The notes: generated from the letters alone by a model not told the origin. Counted from the stretch's first letter, positions 7,567 to 16,345 are shown. The stretch: DNA of 32,081 nucleotides from Actinoplanes sandaracinus (GCF_030009775.1 NZ_JASCTH010000012.1:213981-246061), one strand, 5' to 3'. A program made the numbers and translations.

Positions 7567-8730
7567 TCAGGTCGCGGTGAGCACCGGCTCGACTAGACCC
7601 ACCACACGGGAGAAGTTGACCAGCCGGTCCAGCATCACCTCGGTCACCACCGTGCCGCGGCCGATCAGCACCAGGCCGTTGACCGCCCGCACGTCCTCGG
7701 CCAGGCGCATCCCGACCTGCAGTTCGGAGATCGCGTAGGCCTGCGGCGCGTTCGTGGTGCCCTCGACGCCCTTGAGCCGGCGCAGCGCGGCGAGCACGTG
7801 CGGCGCGCACATGCCGCGCTGGGTCAGGGAGGCGATGGCCAGGGCGGGCGAATTGGTGCGGCTCTCCGCGGTCTCGTACTCGATGGCCGCCCGGACCACG
7901 CTGATCGCGCCCTCGACCAGGGCGTTCCAGCCGCCCGGTGGAGGCTCCTCGCCGGCGAGTCCGCGGACGGTCGCCACCACGTCCTCGAGCATCGGGATGT
8001 CGTTGATCAGCGGCAGCACCACGCCGGGCATCGCGCTGACCATGGCCTGCTCGTCGAAGGACAGGGGCGCGCCGTCCTCCATTCTCTTCAGCACCTCCGG
8101 CGGCACGGTGACCGCGCCGAGCTGGGAGGCCATCGCGGCCACCTCGATCTCCCAGAGACCGTCCAGCTCCATCTCGTGGACAAGCTCACCGACCAGGACA
8201 CGGATCCGGCCGGCGCGGGCGAACCCGACCGGGCTGGACAGCTCCAGGATTCCGAAGAGGGCCTGCAAGCTGGCCCGGAGAGTGGTGTCGAGCATCCGGC
8301 GCTCGGCCATCGCGTGGTCGTGGCGGTCGATGGCCGTCTTCACGGTCTCGCAGATGTCGGCGCGGGAGGCCGGCTTCGGCAGGTAGCGGTAGACCCCGCC
8401 GGCGTTGATCGCGGCGATGGCGGTGCTCATGTCGCCGTACCCGGTGTGCAGGATGCGCATGATGTCGGGATAGTCGACCTGGATCCGGCCGAGCAGCTCG
8501 ATGCCGTCCATGCCGGGCATCCGCATGTCGCTGATCACCGCGGCGACCGGGCCGTTCTCGGCGAGCAGGCGCAGCGCCTCGTCGCCGTCGCCGGCGAGCA
8601 GCAGCCGGTGGTCCTTGCCGAGCTGGAGCGAGAGCGTGGCCAGGACGCTCTCCTCGTCGTCGACGAGCAGGACGGCCGGCTTGCCACTGTCGGTGTCGGC
8701 GTTGCCCGACCGGTACAGCTCAGTCCGCAT
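7567..8730 (-). CDS. Response regulator with degenerate HD-GYP-like output domain
   Basis: 387 aa. Residues about 18-135 form a complete receiver: DD pair in LLVDDEES, phospho-acceptor Asp in VISDMRMPGMDG, Thr in HTGYGD and Lys in YLPKP. From about 150 the sequence follows the HD-GYP phosphodiesterase pattern (SLQALFGILELSSP, then a helix and VPPEVLKRM). However, the catalytic stretch that normally reads HDIGKIGVP reads SQLGAVTVP, so the HD pair and the Lys are gone. It probably no longer cleaves cyclic-di-GMP and may bind a nucleotide or a protein instead. GGAGAA lies close upstream of the ATG. It converges with the Hpt gene and diverges from the GAF kinase gene. Confidence 0.75.
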   Translation of the reverse strand: MRTELYRSGNADTDSGKPAVLLVDDEESVLATLSLQLGKDHRLLLAGDGDEALRLLAENGPVAAVISDMRMPGMDGIELLGRIQVDYPDIMRILHTGYGDMSTAIAAINAGGVYRYLPKPASRADICETVKTAIDRHDHAMAERRMLDTTLRASLQALFGILELSSPVGFARAGRIRVLVGELVHEMELDGLWEIEVAAMASQLGAVTVPPEVLKRMEDGAPLSFDEQAMVSAMPGVVLPLINDIPMLEDVVATVRGLAGEEPPPGGWNALVEGAISVVRAAIEYETAESRTNSPALAIASLTQRGMCAPHVLAALRRLKGVEGTTNAPQAYAISELQVGMRLAEDVRAVNGLVLIGRGTVVTEVMLDRLVNFSRVVGLVEPVLTAT

Positions 8731-8913
8731 GATGTTCTCCTTCGCCCGACCGGCGGTGGCGCTACATGGCTCCCTATCGCCGGGACCGGCCGATCGCTGA
8801 GGCCTGGGCGCGGCGGGATTTCCACCGCGGCGGAGTTCTCAGGCTCCGGCCGCCCGCTGCCGATCTGCGTCAGGCGCGGGACCGCCCGTCGCCGGAGGGA
8901 AACGGATGCCACT

Positions 8914-10098
8914 GTGAGCGCAGTAGGGGAAGACGCCCGCCTCGCGGCGGTACAAAGCTATCGCCTGCTGGACGCCCCGCGCCCGGTCATCCTCGACGAG
9001 CTGACCCGGCTGGCCGGCGCGGTGTTCGACACCACCATGTGCGCGGTCACCCTGATCGACTCCGACCGGGAGTGGTTCGCCGGCATGACCGGCATGACCG
9101 GTGACGGCGGGCCGCTGACCACCTCGTTCTCCCGCTTGGTCGTCGACACCCGGGAGCCGCTGGTGATCGAGGACGCTCGCGCCGAGCCGCGTTACCGTGG
9201 CTGGTCGAACGTGCGGGACGCCCCGAACATCCGGTTCTACGCCGGTGTGCCGCTGGTCGACGAGGACGGGCACACCCTCGGCGCCATGTGCGTGCTCGAC
9301 GACAAGCCGGGCTCGGCCGGGGACCGCCGGCTGGAGCTGCTGCGGACCATGGCCGGGCAGGCCACCGGTCACCTCGCCGCCCTGCGCGACCGGATGCTGC
9401 TGGCCGAGATCGGCGACGAGCTGTCCCGGGCGATCAGCCGCGAGGAGGACCTCGTCGCGACCGTGTCGCACGAGCTGCGCACTCCGGTCACCACCATTCA
9501 GGGCTACCTGGAGCTGCTCGTCGACAACGAGGAGCTGGCGCCGTACCGGCGGCTGATCGAGCCGATCCAGCGCAACGGCGAGCGCCTGGTGCGGATGGTG
9601 GACCACCTGCTGGCCGGCACCCGTCCGGCGGGCGCGCCGCTGCCGCTGCTGCGCGCCGGCACCGACCTGCGCGAAGTGGCCGAGGCGGCGCGGGCCGCGT
9701 GCCGGAGCCAGGCGGAGTCGCGGGACGTGCCGATCGTGATCGAGGCGGGACCCGGGCCGGCTCGGGTGCCGGGCGACTTCACCCGGCTGAGCCAGGCGGC
9801 CGAGCATCTCGTACGCAACGCCGTGCTCTTCAGCGCCGCCGGGCGGACGGTGACCATCCGGGTCGCCGGAACCACCCTGGAGGTGGCCGACGAGGGCGCC
9901 GGCATCCCGGCCGGCGAGTTGCCGCACGTGGCGAAGCGGTTCTACCGCGGCCGGTTCGCCCGGGACCAGGCCGTTCCCGGGGTGGGCCTGGGGCTGAGCA
10001 TCGCCGAGCGGATCCTGCGGGCGCACGAGGGCCGGCTGACCATCGAGTCGGCCGGTCCCGGCCGGGGCACCGTCGCGAGGATGACCGTCTCAGGGTGA
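8914..10098 (+). CDS. GAF-domain sensor histidine kinase
   Basis: Cytoplasmic two-component kinase of about 394 aa with no membrane span. An N-terminal GAF domain (about residues 20-165; LIDSDREWFAGM and AGVPLVDEDGHTLGAMCVLDD) senses a small ligand or redox state. It is followed by a HisKA dimerisation helix with the phospho-acceptor His in VSHELRTPVTTIQGYLELL and a HATPase domain with N box (HLVRNAVLFS), G1 (VADEGAGIP) and G2 (GVGLGLSIAERIL). I chose GTG 8914 because the frame further upstream has no conserved sequence; GGAGGG lies about 15 bases before it, slightly far. It is divergent from the receiver/HD-GYP gene, a plausible partner. Confidence 0.8.
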   Translation: MSAVGEDARLAAVQSYRLLDAPRPVILDELTRLAGAVFDTTMCAVTLIDSDREWFAGMTGMTGDGGPLTTSFSRLVVDTREPLVIEDARAEPRYRGWSNVRDAPNIRFYAGVPLVDEDGHTLGAMCVLDDKPGSAGDRRLELLRTMAGQATGHLAALRDRMLLAEIGDELSRAISREEDLVATVSHELRTPVTTIQGYLELLVDNEELAPYRRLIEPIQRNGERLVRMVDHLLAGTRPAGAPLPLLRAGTDLREVAEAARAACRSQAESRDVPIVIEAGPGPARVPGDFTRLSQAAEHLVRNAVLFSAAGRTVTIRVAGTTLEVADEGAGIPAGELPHVAKRFYRGRFARDQAVPGVGLGLSIAERILRAHEGRLTIESAGPGRGTVARMTVSG

Positions 10099-10166
10099 TC
10101 TTCGGCTCAGTGCCGTCCGGGAACTGCCGAAAGGGAGTTCGGGGGCCGGTGTGAGCGGAGGACTCG

Positions 10167-11771
10167 ATGACGATTCTGCGGCGGATGCGACTGGCGGGGC
10201 GGCTCGGTGGCGCCTTTCTGGTGGTGTTGGTCCTGCTCGGCGTGGCTGTCGGGATCGGCGCCTACGGGCTGACCCAGCAGGCCGACTCGGCGGGCCGGCT
10301 ACAGAAGCTCCAGCACCTGATGCACCAGGTGGACGAGCAGAAGTACTACAACGCTGACGTCTCGGGCTGGCAGGTCGCCTACGCCTGGGACGTGTACCGG
10401 GTCTCACCCAAGGAGGCGGTGGACCCGAAGAGCGCCAACCGGGCCGGCTTCCTGGCCGACTTCGCGCTGCTCGAGAAGCTGCTCAGCGAGACGGACACGT
10501 CGGTCATGACGGACGCCGAGCGAGCCGACTTCGACAACCTGCGCACGTTGTGGGCGGACTTCAAGGAGGCCGACGACCAGATCGTCGCCCTGTACGCGGC
10601 GGGCCGGGTCGCCGACGGCGACACGTTGCTGCTCGGTGGCAGCTACGAGATCTACTTCAAGATCATCGAGGTGACCGGGAAACTGGTGACGTCCGTCGTC
10701 GCCCGGGCCGACAGCGCGGCACAGGAGGCGCGGGACGAGGCGGCCTCCCTGCGTACCGTGATGATCGTGGTCTTTCTCCTGGCCGTGGTCGTCGCCGTGC
10801 TCTTCACCGTGGCGGTGACCCGCAGCGTCACCGGCCCGGTGGACCGCCTGATCGAGGTGCTGCGGGGAATGGCCCGCGGCGATCTGACGGTGACCGCGGA
10901 CACCGTCGGCACCGACGAGATCGCCGTGATGGGCCGGGCGGTCGACGAGGCCGTCATCGGGGTGCGTGCCACGGTCGCCGACATCGTCGAGAACGGCGGC
11001 CGGCTCACCGACGCCTCGAACACCATGCGCCGGATCAGCCACGAGATCGACGACGCCATCGCCGAGGCCGACCAGCAGGCCGGAATGGCCGCGACCGCCG
11101 CCGAAGGGGTCTCCGGCAACGTGCACACGGTCGCCGCCGGCTCCGAGGAGATGGGCTCGGCGATCACCGAGATCTCCCGCAACGCCGCCGACGCCGCCCA
11201 GGTGGCCTCGGACGCGGTCGCCGCGGCCCGCGCCACCAGTGAGACGATCAACCGGCTCGGCGAGTCGTCCGCGCAGATCGGTGACGTGATCGAGACGATC
11301 ACCGCGATCGCGTCGCAGACGAACCTGCTGGCCCTGAACGCCACCATCGAGGCGGCCCGGGCCGGCGAGTCGGGCAAGGGTTTCGCCGTGGTCGCCAGCG
11401 AGGTCAAGGACCTGGCCCAGGAGACCGCCCGGGCAACCGAGAAGATCTCCCAGCAGATCGCCGCGATCCAGAGCGACACCGGTCAGGCGGTCACCGCGAT
11501 CGACGAGATCAGCCGGATCATCGAACAGATCAGCGACTTCCAGACCACGATCGCGTCGGCGGTGGAGGAGCAGAGCGCCACCACGGCCGAGATGAACCGC
11601 GGGGTCAGCGAGGCCGCGAACGGCGTCAGCGACATCGCGAGCAACATCGCCAGCGTCGCGCACGGCACCGCGGCCAGCCGGGAGGCGGTCAGTGAGGTGG
11701 CACGGACCGCCGAGGACGTGCAGAGCCTCGCCGACCGGTTACGGGCGTCCACCGGCCGCTTCTCGATCTGA
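10167..11771 (+). CDS. Methyl-accepting chemotaxis protein
   Basis: Transmembrane chemoreceptor-like protein, 534 aa. The first membrane span is at about residues 13-34 and the second at about 195-217. Between them is a mainly helical extracellular region resembling the four-helix-bundle ligand domain. A HAMP linker follows (VTGPVDRLIEVLRGMARGDLTV), then a long coiled-coil signalling domain. The hairpin tip is highly conserved (IASQTNLLALNATIEAARAGE, GKGFAVVASEVKDLAQ). GGAGG lies six bases before the ATG. No cheA, cheW or methyltransferase gene is in the window, so its output partners are elsewhere. Its last 33 bases overlap the convergent STAS gene. Confidence 0.88.
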   Translation: MTILRRMRLAGRLGGAFLVVLVLLGVAVGIGAYGLTQQADSAGRLQKLQHLMHQVDEQKYYNADVSGWQVAYAWDVYRVSPKEAVDPKSANRAGFLADFALLEKLLSETDTSVMTDAERADFDNLRTLWADFKEADDQIVALYAAGRVADGDTLLLGGSYEIYFKIIEVTGKLVTSVVARADSAAQEARDEAASLRTVMIVVFLLAVVVAVLFTVAVTRSVTGPVDRLIEVLRGMARGDLTVTADTVGTDEIAVMGRAVDEAVIGVRATVADIVENGGRLTDASNTMRRISHEIDDAIAEADQQAGMAATAAEGVSGNVHTVAAGSEEMGSAITEISRNAADAAQVASDAVAAARATSETINRLGESSAQIGDVIETITAIASQTNLLALNATIEAARAGESGKGFAVVASEVKDLAQETARATEKISQQIAAIQSDTGQAVTAIDEISRIIEQISDFQTTIASAVEEQSATTAEMNRGVSEAANGVSDIASNIASVAHGTAASREAVSEVARTAEDVQSLADRLRASTGRFSI

Positions 11772-12083
11772 CACGGGCGCCGGCTCCGCCGTCAGCACGT
11801 CGAGCACGCCGGTGACCGACAGCGATCGGTGCACTATGCCGCGCGGCCGGGCGACCTGGAAGCCGATCCCGGCCCGGCCGGCGCTCTCCCGGGCGGCGAG
11901 CAGCACGTCGATGCCGGAGGAGTCACAGAACGTCAGCCCGGCCAGGTCGACGATCAGGTGTTCCGGCCGGTCGGCCAGCACCCGGGCCACCTGCTGCCCG
12001 AGGTCGTCGCCGGTGGCCATGTCGAGTTCGCCGCGCAGCATCAGGCGGGTCACCCCGCCGTCGTCGAGCCGGGTGATCATCAT
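11739..12083 (-). CDS. STAS-domain anti-sigma factor antagonist
   Basis: 114-aa single-domain protein of the SpoIIAA/RsbV family. Its role would be to bind and neutralise an anti-sigma kinase when unphosphorylated. The hallmark loop is LTFCDSSGIDVLLAA, with the Ser after Asp as the phosphorylation site. The start at 12083 overlaps the stop of the upstream ATPase gene (ATGA), and GGAGG lies just upstream, so the two are co-translated. A second ATG directly follows at 12080. Its 3' end runs 33 bp into the convergent chemoreceptor gene. Confidence 0.85.
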   Translation of the reverse strand: MMITRLDDGGVTRLMLRGELDMATGDDLGQQVARVLADRPEHLIVDLAGLTFCDSSGIDVLLAARESAGRAGIGFQVARPRGIVHRSLSVTGVLDVLTAEPAPVSDREAAGGRP

Positions 12084-12481
12084 GCGGCGCCCTCCAGAGC
12101 GCCGGGGCACGGGAACAGCTCCACCCGGACGCGCTTGCCGCCCTGGTGGTTCTGCACGGTCCAGCCGGCCGCCAGCGCCTCGATCAGGGCGATCCCCCGG
12201 CCGCCGATCGCGTCGGGGTCACGGCGCCGGGGCATCACCGACGAACCGTCGGCCACCGAGACGACGACGCGTCCGGCGTGCGCCTCCAGTTGCAGCGCGA
12301 CGCAGCCGCCGCCATGACGGACAGCGTTCGTGACGAGTTCGCTGACGATCACGGCGGTGCCGTCGAGCCAGTCGGCGTCGTGGAACCCCCAGCCGGCCAG
12401 CACCGCGGTCACGGCATGGCGGGCGGCCGCGGGAGCGCCACGGTCGAGTGGGACGTCCAGGTGGGCGGTGAGTTCACTCAT
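12080..12481 (-). CDS. RsbW-like anti-sigma factor / serine kinase ATPase
   Basis: 133-aa HATPase_c_2-type protein. It would bind a sigma factor and phosphorylate the STAS antagonist encoded immediately downstream. The Bergerat-fold motifs are the N box VSELVTNAVRHGG, a shortened G1 (VADGSSVMP) and G2 (GGRGIALIEAL). ATG 12481 gives the usual N-terminus for this family (MSELTAHLDVPLD); upstream in-frame extension to 12535 adds nothing conserved. The sigma factor itself is not in the window. A candidate stress-sigma promoter lies at 12518-12544 on the same strand, which suggests autoregulation. Confidence 0.82.
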   Translation of the reverse strand: MSELTAHLDVPLDRGAPAAARHAVTAVLAGWGFHDADWLDGTAVIVSELVTNAVRHGGGCVALQLEAHAGRVVVSVADGSSVMPRRRDPDAIGGRGIALIEALAAGWTVQNHQGGKRVRVELFPCPGALEGAA

Positions 12482-12517
12482 GCAAAACCCCGAGAATCGC
12501 CTATATGCGGCCGCACA

Positions 12518-12544
12518 GTACCCCGCTTCCGCCACCGACGAAAC
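12518..12544 (-). promoter_or_regulatory. Candidate SigB/SigF-type promoter
   Basis: On the minus strand a GTTT element (12544-12541) and GGGTAC (12523-12518) are separated by 17 bases. This resembles the GNNT-N14-16-GGGTAY consensus known for actinobacterial SigB/SigF-type factors, with spacing one base long. It would start transcription about 28 nt before the anti-sigma ATPase gene. Confidence 0.45.
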
Positions 12545-12578
12545 CTCTGCCTGATTTACCGTGATTTAGGCTGATGGC

Positions 12579-14480
12579 ATGGCAGCGGTGCTGGTCGTCG
12601 AGGACAACCCGGAACATCAGGCCGTGATCGCCGAGGTCGTCCGCCGGCTCGGCCACGAGGCCACCCTCGCCGAGGACGGACCGGCCGGGCTCGCCGCGGC
12701 CATCGCCCACCCGCCCGTCCTGGTCGTCGCCGACGTCGACCTGCGCGGGCTCGACGGGATCCGGATGTGCCGGGCCCTGCGCGACCACCCCGCCACCGCC
12801 ACCGTGCCGATCGTGCTGATCACCGGCCACCCGCCGGCCGGCGGCGCCACCCCGGCCGGGGCCGACGCGGTGCTGTCCAGGCCGTTCAGCGTCGAGGAGC
12901 TCAGCGACACCCTGCGCAGATGCCTCACATCGCCACCGCCGCGGCACGATCCGGCCTTCACCGAGGCCCTCCTGCGCAGCCTGGACGCCGGCGTGGTGGC
13001 CTGCGACCTGGACGGCCGGCTCGTGGTGATCAACCAGGCGGTCCGGGACTTCTTCGGCGACGAGAGCCTCGGCGTGCCGGCCCGCGACTGGGCCGAACGG
13101 TTCGGGCTGCGCCGCCACGACGGCACCCCGCTGCCACCCGACGAGGTGCCGCTCTACCGGGCGCTCGGCGGCGAGGAGGTCCGGCACGACGGCGTGCTCG
13201 CCCACGACCGGCAGAACCGGCGGCGCTGGTTCGCGATCAACGCCCGCCCGGTGCGCGACGCCGGCGGGAAGATCCTCGGCGCCGTCGCCGCGGTGCACGA
13301 CGTCACCGCGCAACACCACCAGCGCCAGTACGAACGATGCAAGACCGAAGTGCTCAAGGCGCTGGTCCACGCACCGGACACGGCCCGGGCCGGCACCGAG
13401 GTGCTGCGGGCGATCTCGGGTGAGCTGGGGTGGCCGTACCTGCGGCTGTGGCTGGTGGACCCGGTCACCCACCGGCTCCGGCCGGCCGCCACCCACCTCG
13501 CCGAGGGCGCCCCGCCGGTGCGGCTGCCGCCGGCGGTGGAGCGCGGGCAGGGCCTGGCCGGGGCCTGCTGGGCCGCCGGGGACCCGATCTGGGTGCCGGA
13601 CCTGCAGGCCCCGGACGCGGCCGCCATGGTGGAGGCCGAGCACTACCGGGCCGCGGTGGCCGTGCCGGTGCGCTCCGCCGAGAAGGTGATCGGCGTGCTC
13701 AGCGTCCTGACCGTGGAGCACCAGGAACCCGACCCGGCCCTGACCGTGCTGCTCAGCGGCATCGCCGGGCACATCGGCGCCTACCTGGAACGGCGCCGGG
13801 CCGAGGAGCTGTCGAACCAGCTCGCGGCCAGCATCGGCGAGTACATCGCCCTGGTCGGGCACGAGCTGCGGACCCCACTGACGTCGATCGGCACCTACAC
13901 CGACCTGATCGCCGAGGCGGGCGACGGCACCACCATCGGCGAGGTGCGCGAACTGCTGGGGGTGATCGAGCGCAACAACGCCCGGCTGCGTTCGCTGGTC
14001 GAACGGCTGCTCGACCTCTCCGCCCTGGAAGCCGGCCACGCCCAGCTCACCCTCGGCGACGTGGATCTCGCTGCGGTGGTCACGGCGGCGCTGCCGGACG
14101 TGCCGCTGCACACCGACCTGCCGGACGAGCTGATCGTCCCGGGCGACCGGGCCCGGCTGCGGCAGGTCGCGGAGAACCTGATCGGCAACGCGGTGAAGTA
14201 CAGCCCCGAAGGGTCCACCGTGCGGATCGGCCTGACCGCCGACGAGGACGCCGCGGTGCTGACCGTCAGCGACACCGGCATCGGCATCCCGGCCGCCGAC
14301 CGGGACCGGCTCTTCGCCCGTCTGTACCGGGCCACCAACGCCCGGCACAGCGGCATCCCCGGCGCGGGACTGGGGCTGGCGCTGAGCCGGGCCATCATCG
14401 AGCTGCACCGCGGCACCATCACGCTCGGCGAGAACGCCGGCGGCGGCACGGTGGCCACCGTCCGGCTCCCCCGCCGCTGA
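12579..14480 (+). CDS. Hybrid protein: receiver-PAS-GAF-histidine kinase
   Basis: 633-aa cytoplasmic signalling protein. The receiver domain (about 1-118) has the acidic pair in LVVEDNPEH and phospho-acceptor region VVADVDLRGLDG. The normally invariant Lys is replaced by Arg (LSRPFS). A PAS domain follows at about 122-240 (LLRSLDAGVVACDLDGRLVVINQAV), then a GAF domain at about 265-410. The kinase core has His in LVGHELRTPLTSIGTYTDL, N box ENLIGNAVKYSPEG, G1 VSDTGIGIP and G2 GAGLGLALSRAII. An N-terminal receiver ahead of a kinase suggests it is itself switched by phosphotransfer, plausibly through the Hpt protein. It is divergent from the anti-sigma pair. The ribosome-binding site is weak (TTAGG). 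Confidence 0.82.
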   Translation: MAAVLVVEDNPEHQAVIAEVVRRLGHEATLAEDGPAGLAAAIAHPPVLVVADVDLRGLDGIRMCRALRDHPATATVPIVLITGHPPAGGATPAGADAVLSRPFSVEELSDTLRRCLTSPPPRHDPAFTEALLRSLDAGVVACDLDGRLVVINQAVRDFFGDESLGVPARDWAERFGLRRHDGTPLPPDEVPLYRALGGEEVRHDGVLAHDRQNRRRWFAINARPVRDAGGKILGAVAAVHDVTAQHHQRQYERCKTEVLKALVHAPDTARAGTEVLRAISGELGWPYLRLWLVDPVTHRLRPAATHLAEGAPPVRLPPAVERGQGLAGACWAAGDPIWVPDLQAPDAAAMVEAEHYRAAVAVPVRSAEKVIGVLSVLTVEHQEPDPALTVLLSGIAGHIGAYLERRRAEELSNQLAASIGEYIALVGHELRTPLTSIGTYTDLIAEAGDGTTIGEVRELLGVIERNNARLRSLVERLLDLSALEAGHAQLTLGDVDLAAVVTAALPDVPLHTDLPDELIVPGDRARLRQVAENLIGNAVKYSPEGSTVRIGLTADEDAAVLTVSDTGIGIPAADRDRLFARLYRATNARHSGIPGAGLGLALSRAIIELHRGTITLGENAGGGTVATVRLPRR

Positions 14481-14518
14481 GCCCTCGGCCGGCCGTCAGC
14501 GCCGTCCCGCGGGCGCGG

Positions 14519-16198
14519 TCACCCGTTCCACACCGGCAGGTCGACGTGCGACGGGCGGGCGGGATCGTGAGAGATCTCCTGGGTGGCCCGGTACGTCACG
14601 GACGCCGTGGCCGCCGGTTCCCCGGAGCCGGGGTTGCGGGCGTAACGGGGATGGGCGCCGGAGCTGACCTGCACGCTGATGCGGTGACCGGCGGCGAACC
14701 GGTGGAACGTGGGCCACAACTCGACCGTCACCTCGCGGAAGCCGTCGCCGGCCGGCGGTTCGGCATTCGCCGTGGCGACGCCGCCGACGCGGCGGATGCC
14801 GTCGCAGACGGTCATCGAGCGGCCGTCCGGATGCACGTCGCAGAGCCGCACGAAGACGTCCGCGCTCGGCTGCGACGAGCGGAACCCGATCCGGGCCACC
14901 GGAACGCCGGCGACGGTCACCGCCGCCGTCAGGACGTCACCGCGGAAGACCGTGACGTCGGGGCGAGCCTCGTGGGCGGCGTTGTCCACCGGCCCCGAGT
15001 CGGGTTGCAGGCTCGGGCCGCCCACCGCCGGGGTCGGATCGTCCGGGTCGTAGACGTATCCGGTCACTCCCCCGGCCGGCCGGTCCGCGGCCAGGCGGCC
15101 GCCCTCGTGCAGATGCCAGGTCTCGGCGGTGACACCGGCCGGCGGCCACGACCGGAGGTCGTGCCACTTCTCGGCGCCGGTCAGATAGGCCCGGACCGGC
15201 GCCGGCCGGTCGGCCGGACCGCCGGCGAAGTGCTCCCGGAGGAACGCCGCGGTCTCGCTGACGGCCGGGGCGCCCATCGCGCGGGAGAGGTGGCCCCACG
15301 GGCCGATGGTGATCCGGGCCGGCCGGCCGGCCTCGGCGAGCTGGGCGTGGTCGCGCAGCTGCCAGGGCAGGAAGATGTCGTACCAGCCGGTGATCATGTA
15401 GACCGGCGCGGTCACGTCGGGCACCGAGGCGGTGTGCGACTGCCGCGTCCAGTACTCGTCGGTGAGCCGCTCGTGCTCCACCCAGTCCTGGTACCAGTGG
15501 ACCCGGCGCCCGTTGGCGGCCACGTCCCCGTCGCGCAACGGCAGCACGTCGAAGGCCCGGCGCAGGCGCGGGTCCGGGCGCAACTGGCCGAGCACCACCG
15601 CGACCAGTTCCCGGTGAATCATCCGGTCCATCATCTGCGTCCAGCCGAGCGCGTTGCGCAGCGCGAACGCGGCGTTGTCCCAGGTGACCACTCCGAAGTC
15701 GGGCATCGTGGTGACCAGGCAGAGCGCGTCCGGCGCTGACGAAGGCTCGTCCCGCTGCAACGTGCCGGCCACCGCCCACTGGGTGAAGCCCATGTAACTG
15801 GCCCCGAACGTGACGACCGGGCCGGCGCACCACGGCTGGGCCCGCACCCAGCGGTGGGTGGCGATGCCGTCGCGCTGCTCGTCGACCTGCGGGGTGAAGA
15901 CCCCCTCCGAGCCCCAGGTGCCGCGGCAGCTCTGGAACAGCACCGGGAAACCCTCGCGGGCGAGCGCGCGGGCCGGGCCGGCGACGGGACCCCGGCGGCC
16001 GTACGGGCCACGGATCACCACGACCGGCAGGTTCTCGTCCGAACCCAGCGGCAGGATCAGGTCGGCCAGCAGTTCCACGCCGTCGTCCATCGGCACCCGC
16101 AGGTCCTTACGGATCCGGAGATCGTACGGGCCGGGGGTGAGCCCTTTGATGGTCTGCGATTGCACCCACCGGGAGAATCGCTGGCGGAGCGTGCTCAT
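14519..16198 (-). CDS. CocE/NonD family hydrolase (X-Pro dipeptidyl-peptidase-like)
   Basis: 559-aa serine hydrolase of the family that includes cocaine esterase and X-prolyl dipeptidyl peptidases. The N-terminal part is an alpha/beta hydrolase: VVVIRGPYGR, the oxyanion region FQSCRGTWGSEG, the nucleophile elbow GASYMGFTQW, acid residue in GWYDIFLPW and catalytic His in GPWGHLSR. The C-terminal part is the jelly-roll domain ending LWPTFHRFAAGHRISVQVSSGAHPRYARN. Length is close to family norm. GAGGAG lies four bases before ATG 16198, which is better than a farther upstream ATG at 16261. No signal peptide is visible from this start. The natural substrate cannot be told from sequence. Confidence 0.83.
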   Translation of the reverse strand: MSTLRQRFSRWVQSQTIKGLTPGPYDLRIRKDLRVPMDDGVELLADLILPLGSDENLPVVVIRGPYGRRGPVAGPARALAREGFPVLFQSCRGTWGSEGVFTPQVDEQRDGIATHRWVRAQPWCAGPVVTFGASYMGFTQWAVAGTLQRDEPSSAPDALCLVTTMPDFGVVTWDNAAFALRNALGWTQMMDRMIHRELVAVVLGQLRPDPRLRRAFDVLPLRDGDVAANGRRVHWYQDWVEHERLTDEYWTRQSHTASVPDVTAPVYMITGWYDIFLPWQLRDHAQLAEAGRPARITIGPWGHLSRAMGAPAVSETAAFLREHFAGGPADRPAPVRAYLTGAEKWHDLRSWPPAGVTAETWHLHEGGRLAADRPAGGVTGYVYDPDDPTPAVGGPSLQPDSGPVDNAAHEARPDVTVFRGDVLTAAVTVAGVPVARIGFRSSQPSADVFVRLCDVHPDGRSMTVCDGIRRVGGVATANAEPPAGDGFREVTVELWPTFHRFAAGHRISVQVSSGAHPRYARNPGSGEPAATASVTYRATQEISHDPARPSHVDLPVWNG

Positions 16199-16248
16199 GG
16201 AGCTCCTCGGGAAGGACTGCGCCAGGGCCTGGCGGTTTGCGACAAACA

Positions 16249-16263
16249 TATTGCCTGTCAATA
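16249..16263. promoter_or_regulatory. Inverted repeat, possible operator of the hydrolase gene
   Basis: TATTGCCTGTCAATA is a perfect 5-5-5 inverted repeat (TATTG, five bases, CAATA) about 50 bp upstream of the hydrolase start. On the minus strand it contains TTGACA, a perfect -35 element, but no good -10 follows at 17 bp. It looks like a repressor site over a promoter; the regulator is unknown. Confidence 0.4.
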
Positions 16264-16345
16264 CCCGCCGCCTGGTCGCCGGCGCTGCCCGGTGCCGGGG
16301 AGCCCGGGTGCTCCCGCCGGCCGTACGACGAAGGGGCCGATGGTC

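Noticed and set aside
12501..14408. Long minus-strand open frame opposite the hybrid kinase
   Set aside because: Shadow of the kinase gene; no recognisable protein features.
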